NCBI RefSeq assembly: GCF_001905095.1 | Contig: NZ_LWLS01000060.1 | Span: 70,467-134,466 of the forward strand | Length of the DNA: 64,000 nt | Reading direction: 5' to 3' | From: Micromonospora sp. CB01531 | GTDB taxonomy: Bacteria > Actinomycetota > Actinomycetes > Mycobacteriales > Micromonosporaceae | Shown here: positions 37,733-47,396 of the stretch, piece after piece | How the letters are laid out: each line of letters starts with the position of its first letter | Numbering within the stretch: the first letter of the stretch is position 1 | Program-made: the position numbers and the translations under genes | Notes under the pieces: generated by a model | The model's input: the letters and a program-made list of their open reading frames with translations, nothing else | What the model was told of the DNA's origin: nothing | Database searches by the model: none

Positions 37733-39226
37733 ATGGCTTCCGACCACGTCGACGTCCTCATCGTCGGTGCCGGGCTCTCCGGCGTCGGCGCCGCCGTCCA
37801 CCTGTGGCGCAACTGCCCGGGGAAGACCTACGCGGTCCTCGAGGCCCGCGGCGCCATCGGCGGCACCTGGGACCTGTTCCGCTACCCCGGCATCCGGTCC
37901 GACTCCGACATGTACACCCTCGGCTACTCGTTCAAGCCGTGGACGAAACCGAAGGCGATCGCCGACGGCGACGCCATCCGGGAGTACGTCCGCGAGACCG
38001 CCCGGGAGTACGGCGTGCAGGAGCACATCCGCTTCCACCACCGGGTGGTGCGCGCCGAGTGGGACAGCGGCACCGCCCGCTGGACGGTGCACGCCCACCG
38101 TGACGACACCGGCGAGGACGTCGTCCTCAGCTGCGCGTTCCTGTTCACCTGCGCCGGCTACTACCGCTACGACGAGGGCTACACCCCCGAGTTCCCCGGG
38201 ATCGAGCGGTACGCCGGCCGGCTGGTGCACCCGCAGCACTGGCCCGAGGACCTCGACCACACCGGCAAGCGGGTGGTGGTGATCGGCAGCGGCGCCACCG
38301 CGGTCACCCTGGTCCCGGCCATGGCGGAGCGGGCCGGCCACGTCACCATGCTCCAGCGCTCACCCACGTACGTCATCGCGCTGCCGTCGCGCGACCCGCT
38401 CGCCGACGCGCTGCGGCGCCGCCTCCCGGCAAAGGTCGCGTACGCCGTGGTGCGCTGGAAGAACGTGCTGCTCGGGGTGGTCAACTTCCAGCTCAGCCGG
38501 CGCGCCCCCAACCTGGTCAAGAGGTTCCTGCGCCGGGCCGCCCAGGGGCGGCTGCCGGTCGGGTACGACATGGACCGGCACTTCGCGCCCCGCTACAACC
38601 CCTGGGACCAGCGGCTCTGCGTGGTGCCCGACGGGAACCTCTTCGTCGCGGTCAGCGACGGGCGGGCCGCGGTGGTCACCGACACCATCGAGACCTTCAC
38701 CGAGCACGGCATCCGGCTGGCCTCCGGCGCGGAACTGCCCGCCGACATCGTGGTCACCGCCACCGGCCTCAACCTGCTCGCCCTGGGCGGCATGACCCTC
38801 GCCGTGGACGGCGCCGAGGTCGACCTGGCGCAGACCGTCGCCTACAAGGGCATGATGCTCTCCGGCGTGCCGAATTTCGCCCTGACGATCGGCTACACCA
38901 ACGCCTCCTGGACCCTCAAGGCGGACCTGGTCGCCACGTACGTCTGCCGGCTGCTGCGCCACCTGGACGGCACCAGCCAGCAGGTCGTCACCCCGGTCGC
39001 CCCCGCCTCCGGCGAGCTGGTGCCGCTCATCGACCTGAAGTCCGGGTACGTGCTGCGCGCCGTCGACCGGCTGCCCAAGCAGGGCCCGACGGCGCCGTGG
39101 CGGCTGCACCAGAACTATCCCCGGGACGTGCTGCTGATGCGGCACGGCCGGCTCACCGACGAGGGGGTCCGCTTCTCCCGTGCCGGTGCGCCCGCCCCCG
39201 CCGAACCGGCCGCGCCCGTCACCTGA
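37733..39226 (+). CDS. flavin-containing / Baeyer-Villiger-type monooxygenase
   Basis: This 497-residue enzyme has an FAD motif VGAGLSGVGAA (residues 11-21), an NADPH motif VIGSGATAV (about residue 184) and, just before it, YAGRLVHPQHW, the FxGxxxHxxxW fingerprint of FMO/BVMO enzymes with Tyr for Phe. It would insert oxygen into ketones or oxidise heteroatoms using NADPH. GGAG precedes the ATG. With the SDR and hydrolase downstream it forms an operon resembling the mycobacterial mymA locus, which modifies envelope lipids. The substrate is not known. Confidence 0.88.
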   Translation: MASDHVDVLIVGAGLSGVGAAVHLWRNCPGKTYAVLEARGAIGGTWDLFRYPGIRSDSDMYTLGYSFKPWTKPKAIADGDAIREYVRETAREYGVQEHIRFHHRVVRAEWDSGTARWTVHAHRDDTGEDVVLSCAFLFTCAGYYRYDEGYTPEFPGIERYAGRLVHPQHWPEDLDHTGKRVVVIGSGATAVTLVPAMAERAGHVTMLQRSPTYVIALPSRDPLADALRRRLPAKVAYAVVRWKNVLLGVVNFQLSRRAPNLVKRFLRRAAQGRLPVGYDMDRHFAPRYNPWDQRLCVVPDGNLFVAVSDGRAAVVTDTIETFTEHGIRLASGAELPADIVVTATGLNLLALGGMTLAVDGAEVDLAQTVAYKGMMLSGVPNFALTIGYTNASWTLKADLVATYVCRLLRHLDGTSQQVVTPVAPASGELVPLIDLKSGYVLRAVDRLPKQGPTAPWRLHQNYPRDVLLMRHGRLTDEGVRFSRAGAPAPAEPAAPVT

Positions 39227-39240
39227 CCGAGAGGAACACG

Positions 39241-40134
39241 ATGCGTGACTTCGTCTTTCCCGGCGGCACCGCGGTGGTCACCGGCGCGGCCAGCGGCATC
39301 GGCGAGGCCCTGGCGCACGCGCTGGCCCGGCGCGGCGCCGATCTGGTCCTGCTCGACCGGGACGCCGAGCGGCTCGACGCCGTGGTCGCCGCGATCCGCG
39401 CCGCCCACCCCGACCGGCGGATCGACACCCACCTCGTCGACCTCGCCGACGCCGACGCCACCGACCGGGTGGCTGCCGAGCTCCGCCGGCGGTATCCCCG
39501 GATCCGGCTGCTGGTCAACAATGCGGGAGTCGCGCTGGGCGGTCGGTTCGACCAGGTCACCCTGGCGGAGTTCCTCTGGGTGATCGAGGTCAACTTCCGG
39601 GCCGTGGTCCGGCTGACCCACGCGCTGCTGCCCGCGCTCAAGGCGGAGCCGGGCGCCCACCTGGTGAACGTCTCCAGCCTGTTCGGGCTGATCGCGCCGG
39701 CCGGGCAGGCGGCGTACTCGGCCAGCAAGTTCGCCGTTCGCGGCTTCACCGAGGCGCTGCGGCACGAGCTGGTCGAGGACGGGGTGGGCGTCACCTCCGT
39801 GCACCCGGGCGGCATCCGCACCCGGATCGCGGCCAGCGCCCGGGTGGGCACTGGCGTCTCCCGCGAGGAGTACGAGGCCGGCCGGAAGGAGTTCGAGAAG
39901 CTGCTCTCCATCGACCCGGCGAAGGCCGCCGAGGTGATCCTGCGCGGCGTCGAGCGCCGCCGGGGCCGGGTGCTGATCGGCTGGTCGGCGAAGCTGCCCG
40001 ACCTGCTGGCCCGGCTCGCCCCCGCCTCGTACGGGAAGGTCCTGGCGCTGGGGATGAACCGACGCGCCGCCCGAGTGCCGGCGCCGCGGCCCGCCCCCGA
40101 GCCGGTCACGTCGGAGACGGAGGGCTCGTCGTGA
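39241..40134 (+). CDS. short-chain dehydrogenase/reductase
   Basis: This 297-residue SDR has the cofactor motif TGAASGIG near residue 15, LVNNAGVALGG, the catalytic Ser in VNVSSLFGL and YSASK with Tyr and Lys. A C-terminal extension of about 50 residues with hydrophobic character is common in the SadH-like group. GAGAGGA precedes the ATG. It lies between the monooxygenase and the hydrolase, with a 14-bp gap upstream and a 4-bp overlap downstream, so the three act together. Confidence 0.9.
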   Translation: MRDFVFPGGTAVVTGAASGIGEALAHALARRGADLVLLDRDAERLDAVVAAIRAAHPDRRIDTHLVDLADADATDRVAAELRRRYPRIRLLVNNAGVALGGRFDQVTLAEFLWVIEVNFRAVVRLTHALLPALKAEPGAHLVNVSSLFGLIAPAGQAAYSASKFAVRGFTEALRHELVEDGVGVTSVHPGGIRTRIAASARVGTGVSREEYEAGRKEFEKLLSIDPAKAAEVILRGVERRRGRVLIGWSAKLPDLLARLAPASYGKVLALGMNRRAARVPAPRPAPEPVTSETEGSS

Positions 40135-40985
40135 CCGTCGCCCTACCGCCCGCCGACAGCGTGACCGTGGCCGGCCGCCCGGTCCGCTGCCGCATCGCCG
40201 GTGCCGGCCCGCCCGTGGTGCTGCTGCACGGCATCGGGCGCACCCTCGAGGACTTCACCGCCCAGCACGAACTGCTGGCGCGCGACCACCGGGCGATCAG
40301 CGTCGACCTGGCCGGCCACGGTGGCAGCGCGCCGCTGGACGCGCCGCACACCCTGCCCGCCCTCGCCCGGGCGGTCGCCGAGTTCCTGGACGCCGCCGGG
40401 GTCACCGGTCCGGCGCACCTGGTCGGCAACTCCCTCGGCGGGGCGGTGGCCATGCGGCTCGCCGCCGACCAGCCGGCCCGAGCGGCGAGCCTGGTGCTGG
40501 TCAACAGCGCCGGCTTTGGCCCGGAGGTCACCGTCGCGCTGCGGCTGCTCGCCCTGCGCCCGCTGGCCCGGCTAATGCTGCGCCCGCACCCGGCGATCGC
40601 CCGGCGCACCGAGCGGGCCATCTTCCACGACCCGGCGTACGCCACCGAGGAGCGGATCGCGCTCGCGCTGGCGGTGGCCCGCCAGCCGCACGCCGCGCAG
40701 GTGATGCTGGAACTGGTCCGCAACCTCGGCACCTGGCGGGGCGTACGGCCACAGTGGCGCGACGAGTTGCTTGCCGCGGTGGCCGCGCTGGACCTGCCCG
40801 TGCTGGTGATCTGGGGCGACCGTGACCTGATCCTGCCCGCCCACCACCTGGCGGCGGCCCGGGCCCGACTGCCGAGGGCGCGGACCCACCTGTTCCCCGA
40901 CACCGGGCACATGCCGCAGATCGAGCAGGCGCAGGCGTTCCACGCCCTGGTCAGCGACTTCTGGTCGCGCCCCGCCGCCAGCTGA
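40131..40985 (+). CDS. alpha/beta hydrolase
   Basis: This 284-residue hydrolase has the oxyanion HG (VLLHGIGRTLEDF), the nucleophile elbow VGNSLGGAVA, an Asp in VIWGDRDLILP and the final His in DTGHMPQIEQ, a complete triad. It could cleave the ester made by the monooxygenase in the same operon. The GTG overlaps the SDR stop by four bases. Confidence 0.9.
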   Translation: MTVALPPADSVTVAGRPVRCRIAGAGPPVVLLHGIGRTLEDFTAQHELLARDHRAISVDLAGHGGSAPLDAPHTLPALARAVAEFLDAAGVTGPAHLVGNSLGGAVAMRLAADQPARAASLVLVNSAGFGPEVTVALRLLALRPLARLMLRPHPAIARRTERAIFHDPAYATEERIALALAVARQPHAAQVMLELVRNLGTWRGVRPQWRDELLAAVAALDLPVLVIWGDRDLILPAHHLAAARARLPRARTHLFPDTGHMPQIEQAQAFHALVSDFWSRPAAS

Positions 40986-40998
40986 CGCGTACGGTGCC

Positions 40999-41796
40999 TC
41001 AGCCCGGGAAGTGCTCCTCGATGAGGGCCAGCAGGGTGCGGTGGGTGTCCTGGTCCGCCGCCACCAGCAGCCCGCCCGCGCCGGTGTGCAGCGGCTGTCC
41101 CCGCAGGCCGGTGACCACGCAGCCGGCGGCCCGGCACAGGGCGATTCCGCTGGCGAAGTGCACGCTGTCCGCCAGGTGGCCGTCGGTCACGTACGCCGCC
41201 CGCCGGCCGGCGGCCACCCAGGCCACCGCCAGGGTCGTGGAGACCACCCGCGGCCGGAACCGCGCCCCGAACTCCGGGTGCGCGAGCAGCCGGGCGGCCT
41301 GGAACGCGGGACCGTTCGGAAACGGCGGGTCGAGGTTGACGTCCACCAGCCGGGACTCGGTCGACGGGGTGAGCGGCTCGTCCACCCCGTCCCGGCGTAC
41401 CTGGGCGGGGCCGCCGTCGGTCCAGAACAGCTCCCCGGCGAACGGGTCGGCCGAGGCGGCCACCGCGATGCCCGTGCCGGTCCGCAGCGCCACGTTCACC
41501 GCGACCAGCGGCATCCGCGCCGCGTAGTTCAGGGTGCCGCAGAGCGGATCGACCAGCCAGGTACGGTCGGCGCGCTCGGCCCCGGTGCGTCCGCTCTCCT
41601 CGCCGATCACCGTGTCGTCGGGCCGGACGGCCCGCAGCACGTCGAGGATGGCCTGCTCCGCCTCCAGGTCGGCGGCGGTGGCGAAGTCACCCCCGGTCTT
41701 CTCCACCCGCGCCAGCTCGGCCCCGTACCGGGACCGCACGGCGGCGGCCCCCGCCTCCGCGGCGGCGATCGCCACGTCCCGATCCATGATCATCAT
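40999..41796 (-). CDS. inositol monophosphatase-family protein with altered metal motif
   Basis: This 265-residue protein has FATAADLEAEQAIL, VIGEESGR (metal Glu) and TWLVDPLCGTLNYA. The last block is the IMPase signature DPxDGTxN with Cys in place of the second metal-binding Asp. The C-terminal ADSVHFASGIALCRAAG replaces the usual WDxAAG. The fold is clear but the standard two-metal site looks incomplete, so activity or substrate may differ. The start at 41796 is chosen because TATGCT lies six bases upstream (leaderless); longer starts lack signals. Confidence 0.8.
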   Translation of the reverse strand: MMIMDRDVAIAAAEAGAAAVRSRYGAELARVEKTGGDFATAADLEAEQAILDVLRAVRPDDTVIGEESGRTGAERADRTWLVDPLCGTLNYAARMPLVAVNVALRTGTGIAVAASADPFAGELFWTDGGPAQVRRDGVDEPLTPSTESRLVDVNLDPPFPNGPAFQAARLLAHPEFGARFRPRVVSTTLAVAWVAAGRRAAYVTDGHLADSVHFASGIALCRAAGCVVTGLRGQPLHTGAGGLLVAADQDTHRTLLALIEEHFPG

Positions 41797-41861
41797 GGCT
41801 GGAGCATAGAACGGGTGCGTCCGGCAGGTGCGGGAGCGCCCGGGGTGGGAAGACAACCCTC

Positions 41862-42968
41862 ATGCCCGAGGTGACCCTCTTCCTCGCCGGGGACGTGATG
41901 ACCGGCCGGGGGGTGGACCAGATCCTGCCCCACCCGGGGCCGCCCGCGCTGCGCGAGCCGGCCGTCACCGACGCCCGCCGCTACGTCGAGCTGGCCGAGT
42001 CCGTCACCGGCCCGGTGCCGCGCCCGGCCCCGCCCGACTGGCCGTGGGGCGAGGCGCTGGAACTGCTGAACGCGGCGCGCCCGGACGCCCGGATCATCAA
42101 CCTGGAGACGTCGGTGACCGGCCGCGGCGAGTACGCCCCCGGCAAGGGCATCCACTACCGGATGCACCCGGCGAACCTGGCCTGCCTCACCGCCGCCCGG
42201 CTCGACGTCTGCGCGCTGGCCAACAACCACGTCCTCGACTTCGGCCCCACCGGGCTCACCGACACCCTCGAGGCCCTGCACACGGCGGGCATCCGGACCG
42301 CAGGCGCCGGTCGGGACGCCGACGAGGCGTGGCGGCCCGCCGTGGTACGGCTCACCGGGGGCCACCGGCTGCTGGTCTGGTCGGTGGGCACCCCGTCCAG
42401 CGGCGTGTACCCCCAGTGGGCGGCGGCCGACGGGCGGCCCGGGGTGGCGTACCTGCCGGACGCCTCGGCGAGGTCGGCCGATGCGCTCACCGAGCGGATC
42501 GCCCGGGAGGCCCGGCCCGGGGACCTGCTCCTGGTCTCGGTGCACTGGGGGTCGAACTGGGGCCACGAGGTGCCGGACGAGCACGTCCGCTTCGCGCACA
42601 CGCTGGTCGACGCCGGAGTGCACGTGGTCCAGGGCCACTCGTCGCACCACCCCCGCCCGATCGAGCGGTACCGGGGGCGGCTCGTCCTGTACGGCTGCGG
42701 CGATCTGATCGACGACTACGAGGGGATCGGCGGGCAGGAGTCGTACCGGCCCGAGCTGCGCCTGCTGCACCTGCCTACGCTCGACGCGGAGACCGGGGAG
42801 TTGCGCCGACTGCGGCTGGTGCCGGTGCGGATGCGGCGGATGCGGCTGCAGCGGGCCGCCCCGGAGGAGGCCCGCTGGCTGGCGGACCTGCTCGACGGGC
42901 TCGGTGCCCCGTACCGGACCCGGTTCAAACTCGGCGACGACGGCCTGATCACCCTGCGCCCCGACTGA
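41862..42968 (+). CDS. CapA-family protein
   Basis: This 368-residue protein of the CapA/PgsA type (PGA_cap, calcineurin-like fold) contains LFLAGDVMTGRGVDQ, ARIINLETSVTGRG, VCALANNHVLDFG, VSVHWGSNWGHEVPDEHVRF and VVQGHSSHHPRPIE, giving the Asp, Asn/Glu and His metal ligands. Family members act in poly-gamma-glutamate export or as phosphoesterases. There is no signal peptide and no capB/capC next to it, so capsule synthesis is unlikely. It is divergent from the IMPase-like gene. Confidence 0.85.
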   Translation: MPEVTLFLAGDVMTGRGVDQILPHPGPPALREPAVTDARRYVELAESVTGPVPRPAPPDWPWGEALELLNAARPDARIINLETSVTGRGEYAPGKGIHYRMHPANLACLTAARLDVCALANNHVLDFGPTGLTDTLEALHTAGIRTAGAGRDADEAWRPAVVRLTGGHRLLVWSVGTPSSGVYPQWAAADGRPGVAYLPDASARSADALTERIAREARPGDLLLVSVHWGSNWGHEVPDEHVRFAHTLVDAGVHVVQGHSSHHPRPIERYRGRLVLYGCGDLIDDYEGIGGQESYRPELRLLHLPTLDAETGELRRLRLVPVRMRRMRLQRAAPEEARWLADLLDGLGAPYRTRFKLGDDGLITLRPD

Positions 42969-43038
42969 GCGCGTGGGACGGGTCACCTTTACGGGGGCGG
43001 CAGGGGACTGCCACACGCTCGGCACGCACCATAGATAC

Positions 43039-43701
43039 ATGACGCATCCCACCGCCTCGGCGCGTACCGCCGGGCCCTCGGCCGCGGAGCGGGCGTACCG
43101 GCACCTCAAGCGGGCCATCCTGGAACAGGTCTATCCGGGCGGGCAGCTGATCAGCGAGGGCGAGATCGCCGAGGCGGCCGGGGTCTCCCGTACCCCCGTC
43201 CGGGAGGCGCTGCTGCGCCTGGAGGCCGAGGGCCTGGTCGCCCTCTACCCGAAGCGCGGCGCGCTGATCCGGCCGGTCTCCACCCGGGAGATCACCGACG
43301 TGATCGAGGCCCGACGCCTGGTCGAGCTGCACGCCGCCGAGCGGGTCTGGCCCCGCCGCGCCGAGATCAGGGCCGACCTGGCCCGCTGGCTCGACGAGAT
43401 GCGGCGGGCGCACGCCGCCGGCGACGTCACCGCCCTGATGACCGCCGACCGGGCCTTCCACGCCACCGTGGTGGAGGCGGCCGGCAACGAGATCCTCGCC
43501 GAGCTGTACCAGCGGCTGCGCGATCGGCAGCTCCGGATGGGCGAGGCCAGCTTCCGCCTCTCGCCCGGCTGGGCCGAGGTGGTGCTCGCCGAGCACGCCG
43601 GCCAGCTCGCCGCGCTCGACGGCGACGACATGCAGGCCTGGCTCGACGCCGTCGGCGCGCACGTCGACAACGCCGCGACCGTGCTGCGGACACTGCGGTG
43701 A
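43039..43701 (+). CDS. GntR/FadR-type transcriptional regulator
   Basis: This 220-residue regulator has a GntR winged helix (LISEGEIAEAAGVSRTPVREALLRLEAEG) and an FCD ligand-binding domain with the helical pattern DRAFHATVVEAAGNEIL, where His and Asp usually bind a metal. The MFS gene begins four bases before its stop (GTGA), so the regulator and transporter are co-translated and probably respond to the same metabolite. Confidence 0.88.
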   Translation: MTHPTASARTAGPSAAERAYRHLKRAILEQVYPGGQLISEGEIAEAAGVSRTPVREALLRLEAEGLVALYPKRGALIRPVSTREITDVIEARRLVELHAAERVWPRRAEIRADLARWLDEMRRAHAAGDVTALMTADRAFHATVVEAAGNEILAELYQRLRDRQLRMGEASFRLSPGWAEVVLAEHAGQLAALDGDDMQAWLDAVGAHVDNAATVLRTLR

Positions 43702-45005
43702 GCGCCGCCGCCCCTACGGTCGCCCCACGCCGCTCCGCCGCCCTGGTCTACGCGGTCGCCGTCACCGCGTACGTGACCGCCGTCTTCCACCGCAGCTCGC
43801 TCGGCGTCACCGGGGTGGACGCGGCGGACCGCTTCCACATCAACGCCGCCGCCCTGGCGACCTTCTCCGTCGCCCAGCTCGCCGTGTACGCGGCCATGCA
43901 GGTCCCGGTCGGGGTGCTCCTCGACCGGTTCGGCTCCCGCCGGCTGCTGCTGGCCGGCGGCGCGCTGATGGCCGCCGGCCAGCTCTGCTTCGCCCTCGCC
44001 ACCGACGTCCGGCTCGCCGTCGCCGCTCGGGTGCTGGTCGGGCTCGGCGACGCGATGACCTTCATCAGCGTGCTGCGGATCGTGGCGTTCTGGTTCCCCG
44101 GGCGGCGCAACCCGCTGCTGGTGCAGCTCACCGGCACCGTCGGGCAGCTCGGCGCGGTGCTCGGCGCCGTACCGCTGGTGGCGCTGCTGCACCACGTCGG
44201 CTGGACGCCCGCGTTCCTCACCTCGGCGGCGCTCGGCGCGACCGTGCTGCTGCTGGTCCTCGTCGCGGTCCGGGACACCCCGCACGCCGCGCATCCCGCC
44301 GCCGTCGCCACCGACCTGGCCACCGTACGTAGGCAGCTCGTCGACTCCTGGGCCCAGCCGGGCACCCGCCTCGGCCTGTGGGCCCACTTCGTCACCCAGT
44401 TCTCCGGCTCGGTCTTCGCGCTGCTCTGGGGCTACCCGTTCCTGGTCCAGGGCCAGGGCTTCGCGCCCACCGCGGCGGCGTCCCTGCTCACCCTGATGAC
44501 CGTGGTGACCCTGATCTGCGGGCCGGTGATCGCGCACCTGTGCGCCCGGCACCCGTTCCACCGGTCGGTGGTGGTCTTCGCCATCACCGCGGCCACCGCC
44601 GCCGTGTGGGCGGTCGTGCTGGCCTGGCCGGGACGCGCGCCGCACTGGCTGCTGGTGGCCCTTGTCGTCGTGCTGGCGGTGAACGGTCCCGGCTCGATGA
44701 TCGGCTTCGACTACGCGCGCACCTTCAACCCGGTACACCGGATCGGCAGCGCCACCGGGATCGTCAACGTCGGCGGGTTCGTCGCCTCGATCCTGCTGAT
44801 CCTGGCCGTCGGCGTGGTGCTGGACCTGGCCACCCCAGCCGGCCGCGACACCCCGCCGCTAGACGCGTTCCGTTGGGCGTTCGCGGTGCAGTACGTGCTG
44901 TGGGGCCTCGGTGCGGTGCAGGTGCTGCGCTACCGCAACGCCACCCGCCGCCGGCAGGCGGCTGAGCGCACCGCCGCCCCAGTGCCCGCGCCGGCCGGCG
45001 CCTGA
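43698..45005 (+). CDS. MFS transporter, nitrate/sugar-phosphate-like
   Basis: This 435-residue protein has 12 TMs, with FHRSSLGVTGVDAADRFH and the loop GVLLDRFGSRRLL of major facilitators. The pattern resembles ACS or nitrate/nitrite porter subfamilies. It is coupled to the GntR regulator by a GTGA overlap. The substrate is not predictable from sequence alone. It is convergent with the DoxX gene. Confidence 0.85.
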   Translation: MSAAAPTVAPRRSAALVYAVAVTAYVTAVFHRSSLGVTGVDAADRFHINAAALATFSVAQLAVYAAMQVPVGVLLDRFGSRRLLLAGGALMAAGQLCFALATDVRLAVAARVLVGLGDAMTFISVLRIVAFWFPGRRNPLLVQLTGTVGQLGAVLGAVPLVALLHHVGWTPAFLTSAALGATVLLLVLVAVRDTPHAAHPAAVATDLATVRRQLVDSWAQPGTRLGLWAHFVTQFSGSVFALLWGYPFLVQGQGFAPTAAASLLTLMTVVTLICGPVIAHLCARHPFHRSVVVFAITAATAAVWAVVLAWPGRAPHWLLVALVVVLAVNGPGSMIGFDYARTFNPVHRIGSATGIVNVGGFVASILLILAVGVVLDLATPAGRDTPPLDAFRWAFAVQYVLWGLGAVQVLRYRNATRRRQAAERTAAPVPAPAGA

Positions 45006-45064
45006 CCAGATACGCCGGCGGCGCGGCTTCCGCCCCGCGAGTACCGTCGAGCGCGCGGACTGGC

Positions 45065-45484
45065 TCAGATGTGCTTGCGGCGGTGGGTCAGCGCGTCCAG
45101 CACCAGGGTCAGCCCCGCGCCGACCAGCCAGACGTCCTTGGCCAGGCCGATCCCCGCCTGGGTCGGTCGCAGGCTGTTCTGCTCCCGCATGCCCGGCGTC
45201 TTCAGGTAGAGCTGCACCAGGCCGGCGCCGAACGCGGTCAGCCCCGCACCCGCCAGCAACGACGGCACGAACGGGACGAGCAGCGCGGCGCCCAGGGCCA
45301 GCTCGGCCCGGGACAGCAGCTTGGCGAACTGGTCCGGCGCGAACTGCTGCAGCTGCGGGATCGCGCCGACCGCCATGCCGTGCATGCCCGCGGCGGCCTC
45401 GCCCTCCAGGCTCCGCTTGCTGAGCCCGGAATTCAGGATGAACGCGCCGATGGCGACCCGCAGCGGCGCATGCGTCAGCTTCAT
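45065..45484 (-). CDS. DoxX-family membrane protein
   Basis: This 139-residue protein has four TMs, with RVAIGAFILNSGLSKRSL and KLLSRAELALGAALLVPFVPS, typical of DoxX-like proteins of the envelope. GGGAG precedes the ATG. It is divergent from the mycothiol-dependent dehydrogenase gene with about 150 bp between starts. DoxX proteins in actinobacteria have been linked to thiol redox control, which fits that neighbour, but the link is inference. Confidence 0.75.
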   Translation of the reverse strand: MKLTHAPLRVAIGAFILNSGLSKRSLEGEAAAGMHGMAVGAIPQLQQFAPDQFAKLLSRAELALGAALLVPFVPSLLAGAGLTAFGAGLVQLYLKTPGMREQNSLRPTQAGIGLAKDVWLVGAGLTLVLDALTHRRKHI

Positions 45485-45636
45485 GATCACTCCCGTCAGT
45501 GCCGGAGAAGCCCGGGCCCCCGCGTACCCCGCGATGCGCGGGATAACCCGCCCCACACCGGTGGGCCGGTTCCTTGGTGATCGGGCGGTAGGTTCGCTCC
45601 AGGGACGTGATCGCATACCGACCGCAGGAGGGGCCC

Positions 45637-46725
45637 GTGAGCCAGGAAGTCCGGGGAGTCGTGTCGCGGCGCAAGGGCGCGCCGGTGGAGGTCACCACGA
45701 TCGTGGTGCCCGACCCGGGGCCGGGCGAGGCGGTGGTCCGCGTCCAGTCGTGCGGGGTGTGCCACACCGACCTGCACTACCGCGAGGGCGGCATCACCGA
45801 CGAATACCCGTTCCTGCTCGGGCACGAGGCCGCCGGTGTGGTCGAGCAGGTGGGGGCGGGGGTCACCGGGGTGGCCCCCGGCGACTTGGTGGTGCTCAAC
45901 TGGCGGGCGGTCTGCGGGGTGTGCCGGGCCTGCCGCCGGGGCCGCCCCTGGTACTGCTTCAACACCCACAACGCCGCCCAGAAGATGACTCTCACCGACG
46001 GCACCGAGCTCACTCCCGCCCTCGGCATCGGCGCGTTCGCCGAGAAGACCCTGGTCCACGCCGGGCAGTGCACCAAGGTCGACCCGGCCGCCCGACCCGC
46101 CGCCGTCGGCCTGCTCGGCTGCGGCGTGATGGCCGGCCTCGGCGCGGCGATGAACACCGGCCAGGTGACCCGCGGCGACTCGGTCGCGGTGATCGGCTGC
46201 GGCGGCGTCGGCGACGCGGCGGTCGCCGGGGCGGCCCTGGCCGGGGCGACCACGATCATCGCGGTGGACACCGACTCCCGCAAGCTCGACTGGGCCCGCA
46301 GGTTCGGCGCCACCCACACGGTCAACGCCTCCGAGGACGACCCGGTCGAGGCGATCCGCGCCGCCACCGGCGGGTTCGGCGCCGACGTGGTCATCGACGC
46401 GGTGGGCCGCCCGGAGACCTGGAAGCAGGCCTTCTACGCCCGGGACCTGGCCGGCACGGTCGTGCTGGTGGGCGTACCCACCCCGGAGATGAAGATCGAG
46501 TTGCCGCTGCTGGACGTCTTCGGCCGCGGCGGGGCACTCAAGTCCAGCTGGTACGGCGACTGCCTGCCCAGCCGGGACTTCCCGATGCTCACCGAGCTGT
46601 ACCGGCAGGGCCGCCTCGACCTGGACGCGTTCGTCACCGAGGAGATCGCCCTCGACCAGGTCGAGGAGGCGTTCACCCGGATGCACCACGGCGACGTGCT
46701 CCGCTCGGTGGTGGTCTTTCCGTGA
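45637..46725 (+). CDS. mscR: S-(hydroxymethyl)mycothiol dehydrogenase
   Basis: This 362-residue zinc alcohol dehydrogenase has [15 protein letters not shown] and [15 protein letters not shown] (catalytic Zn), [19 protein letters not shown] (structural Zn Cys) and the NAD motif [13 protein letters not shown]. It oxidises the formaldehyde-mycothiol adduct to S-formylmycothiol with NAD. AGGAGG six bases before GTG 45637 fixes the start. The next gene, overlapping by four bases, is the matching thioesterase-like MBL protein. Confidence 0.92.
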   Translation: MSQEVRGVVSRRKGAPVEVTTIVVPDPGPGEAVVRVQSCGVCHTDLHYREGGITDEYPFLLGHEAAGVVEQVGAGVTGVAPGDLVVLNWRAVCGVCRACRRGRPWYCFNTHNAAQKMTLTDGTELTPALGIGAFAEKTLVHAGQCTKVDPAARPAAVGLLGCGVMAGLGAAMNTGQVTRGDSVAVIGCGGVGDAAVAGAALAGATTIIAVDTDSRKLDWARRFGATHTVNASEDDPVEAIRAATGGFGADVVIDAVGRPETWKQAFYARDLAGTVVLVGVPTPEMKIELPLLDVFGRGGALKSSWYGDCLPSRDFPMLTELYRQGRLDLDAFVTEEIALDQVEEAFTRMHHGDVLRSVVVFP

Positions 46726-47351
46726 CCGCCCGTATCGACCACACCGTCACCTCCGGCACCTTCTCCCTCGACGGGCAGACCTTCGACGTCGACAACAACG
46801 TCTGGGTGATCGGCGATGACGCCGAGTGCGTCGTCATCGACGCCCCGCACGACGTGGCCGCCATCCGCAAGGTCGTCGGCGACCGCCGGGTGGTCGCCAT
46901 CCTGGCCACCCACGCCCACGACGACCATGTCCGGGTCGCGCCCGAGCTGGCCCGGGTCACCGGCGCTCCGGTGCTGCTGCACCCCGCCGACCGGGTGCTC
47001 TGGGACCAGGTCCATCCGGACACGCCACCCGACGGGGAGCTGACCGACGGCCAGACGGTGGCGGTCGGCGGCAGCACGCTGCGGGTGCTGCACACCCCCG
47101 GGCACAGCCCGGGCGCGTGCAGCCTGCACGCCCCCGACCTCGGCGCCGTCTTCGCCGGCGACACCCTCTTCGCGGGCGGGCCCGGCGCCACCGGCCGCTC
47201 CTACAGCGACTTCGGCACCATCATCGATTCGATCCGAACCCGGCTGCTCACGCTGCCGCCGGAGACCGTGGTCCACACCGGACACGGCGACGACACCACC
47301 ATCGGCGCCGAGGCACCGCACGTCGCCGAGTGGATCGCCCGGGGCCACTGA
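46722..47351 (+). CDS. MBL-fold hydrolase, probable S-formylmycothiol thioesterase
   Basis: This 209-residue metallo-beta-lactamase-fold protein has the metal motif [10 protein letters not shown] (HxHxDH), then [21 protein letters not shown] and [12 protein letters not shown]. It is glyoxalase II-like. Translational coupling to mscR strongly suggests that it splits S-formylmycothiol to formate and mycothiol, completing formaldehyde detoxification. Confidence 0.88.
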   Translation: MTARIDHTVTSGTFSLDGQTFDVDNNVWVIGDDAECVVIDAPHDVAAIRKVVGDRRVVAILATHAHDDHVRVAPELARVTGAPVLLHPADRVLWDQVHPDTPPDGELTDGQTVAVGGSTLRVLHTPGHSPGACSLHAPDLGAVFAGDTLFAGGPGATGRSYSDFGTIIDSIRTRLLTLPPETVVHTGHGDDTTIGAEAPHVAEWIARGH

Positions 47352-47357
47352 ACCACC

Positions 47358-47386
47358 GCCCGGCCGGGTCGCCGACCCGGCCGGGC
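47358..47386. terminator. perfect 13-bp hairpin between convergent genes
   Basis: Arms 47358-47370 and 47374-47386 are perfectly complementary with a three-base loop. The hairpin sits six bases after the MBL stop and ten before the TrmO stop, so it should end transcription from both sides. No U-tract is present. Confidence 0.65.
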
Positions 47387-47396
47387 ACCGCCGGGC

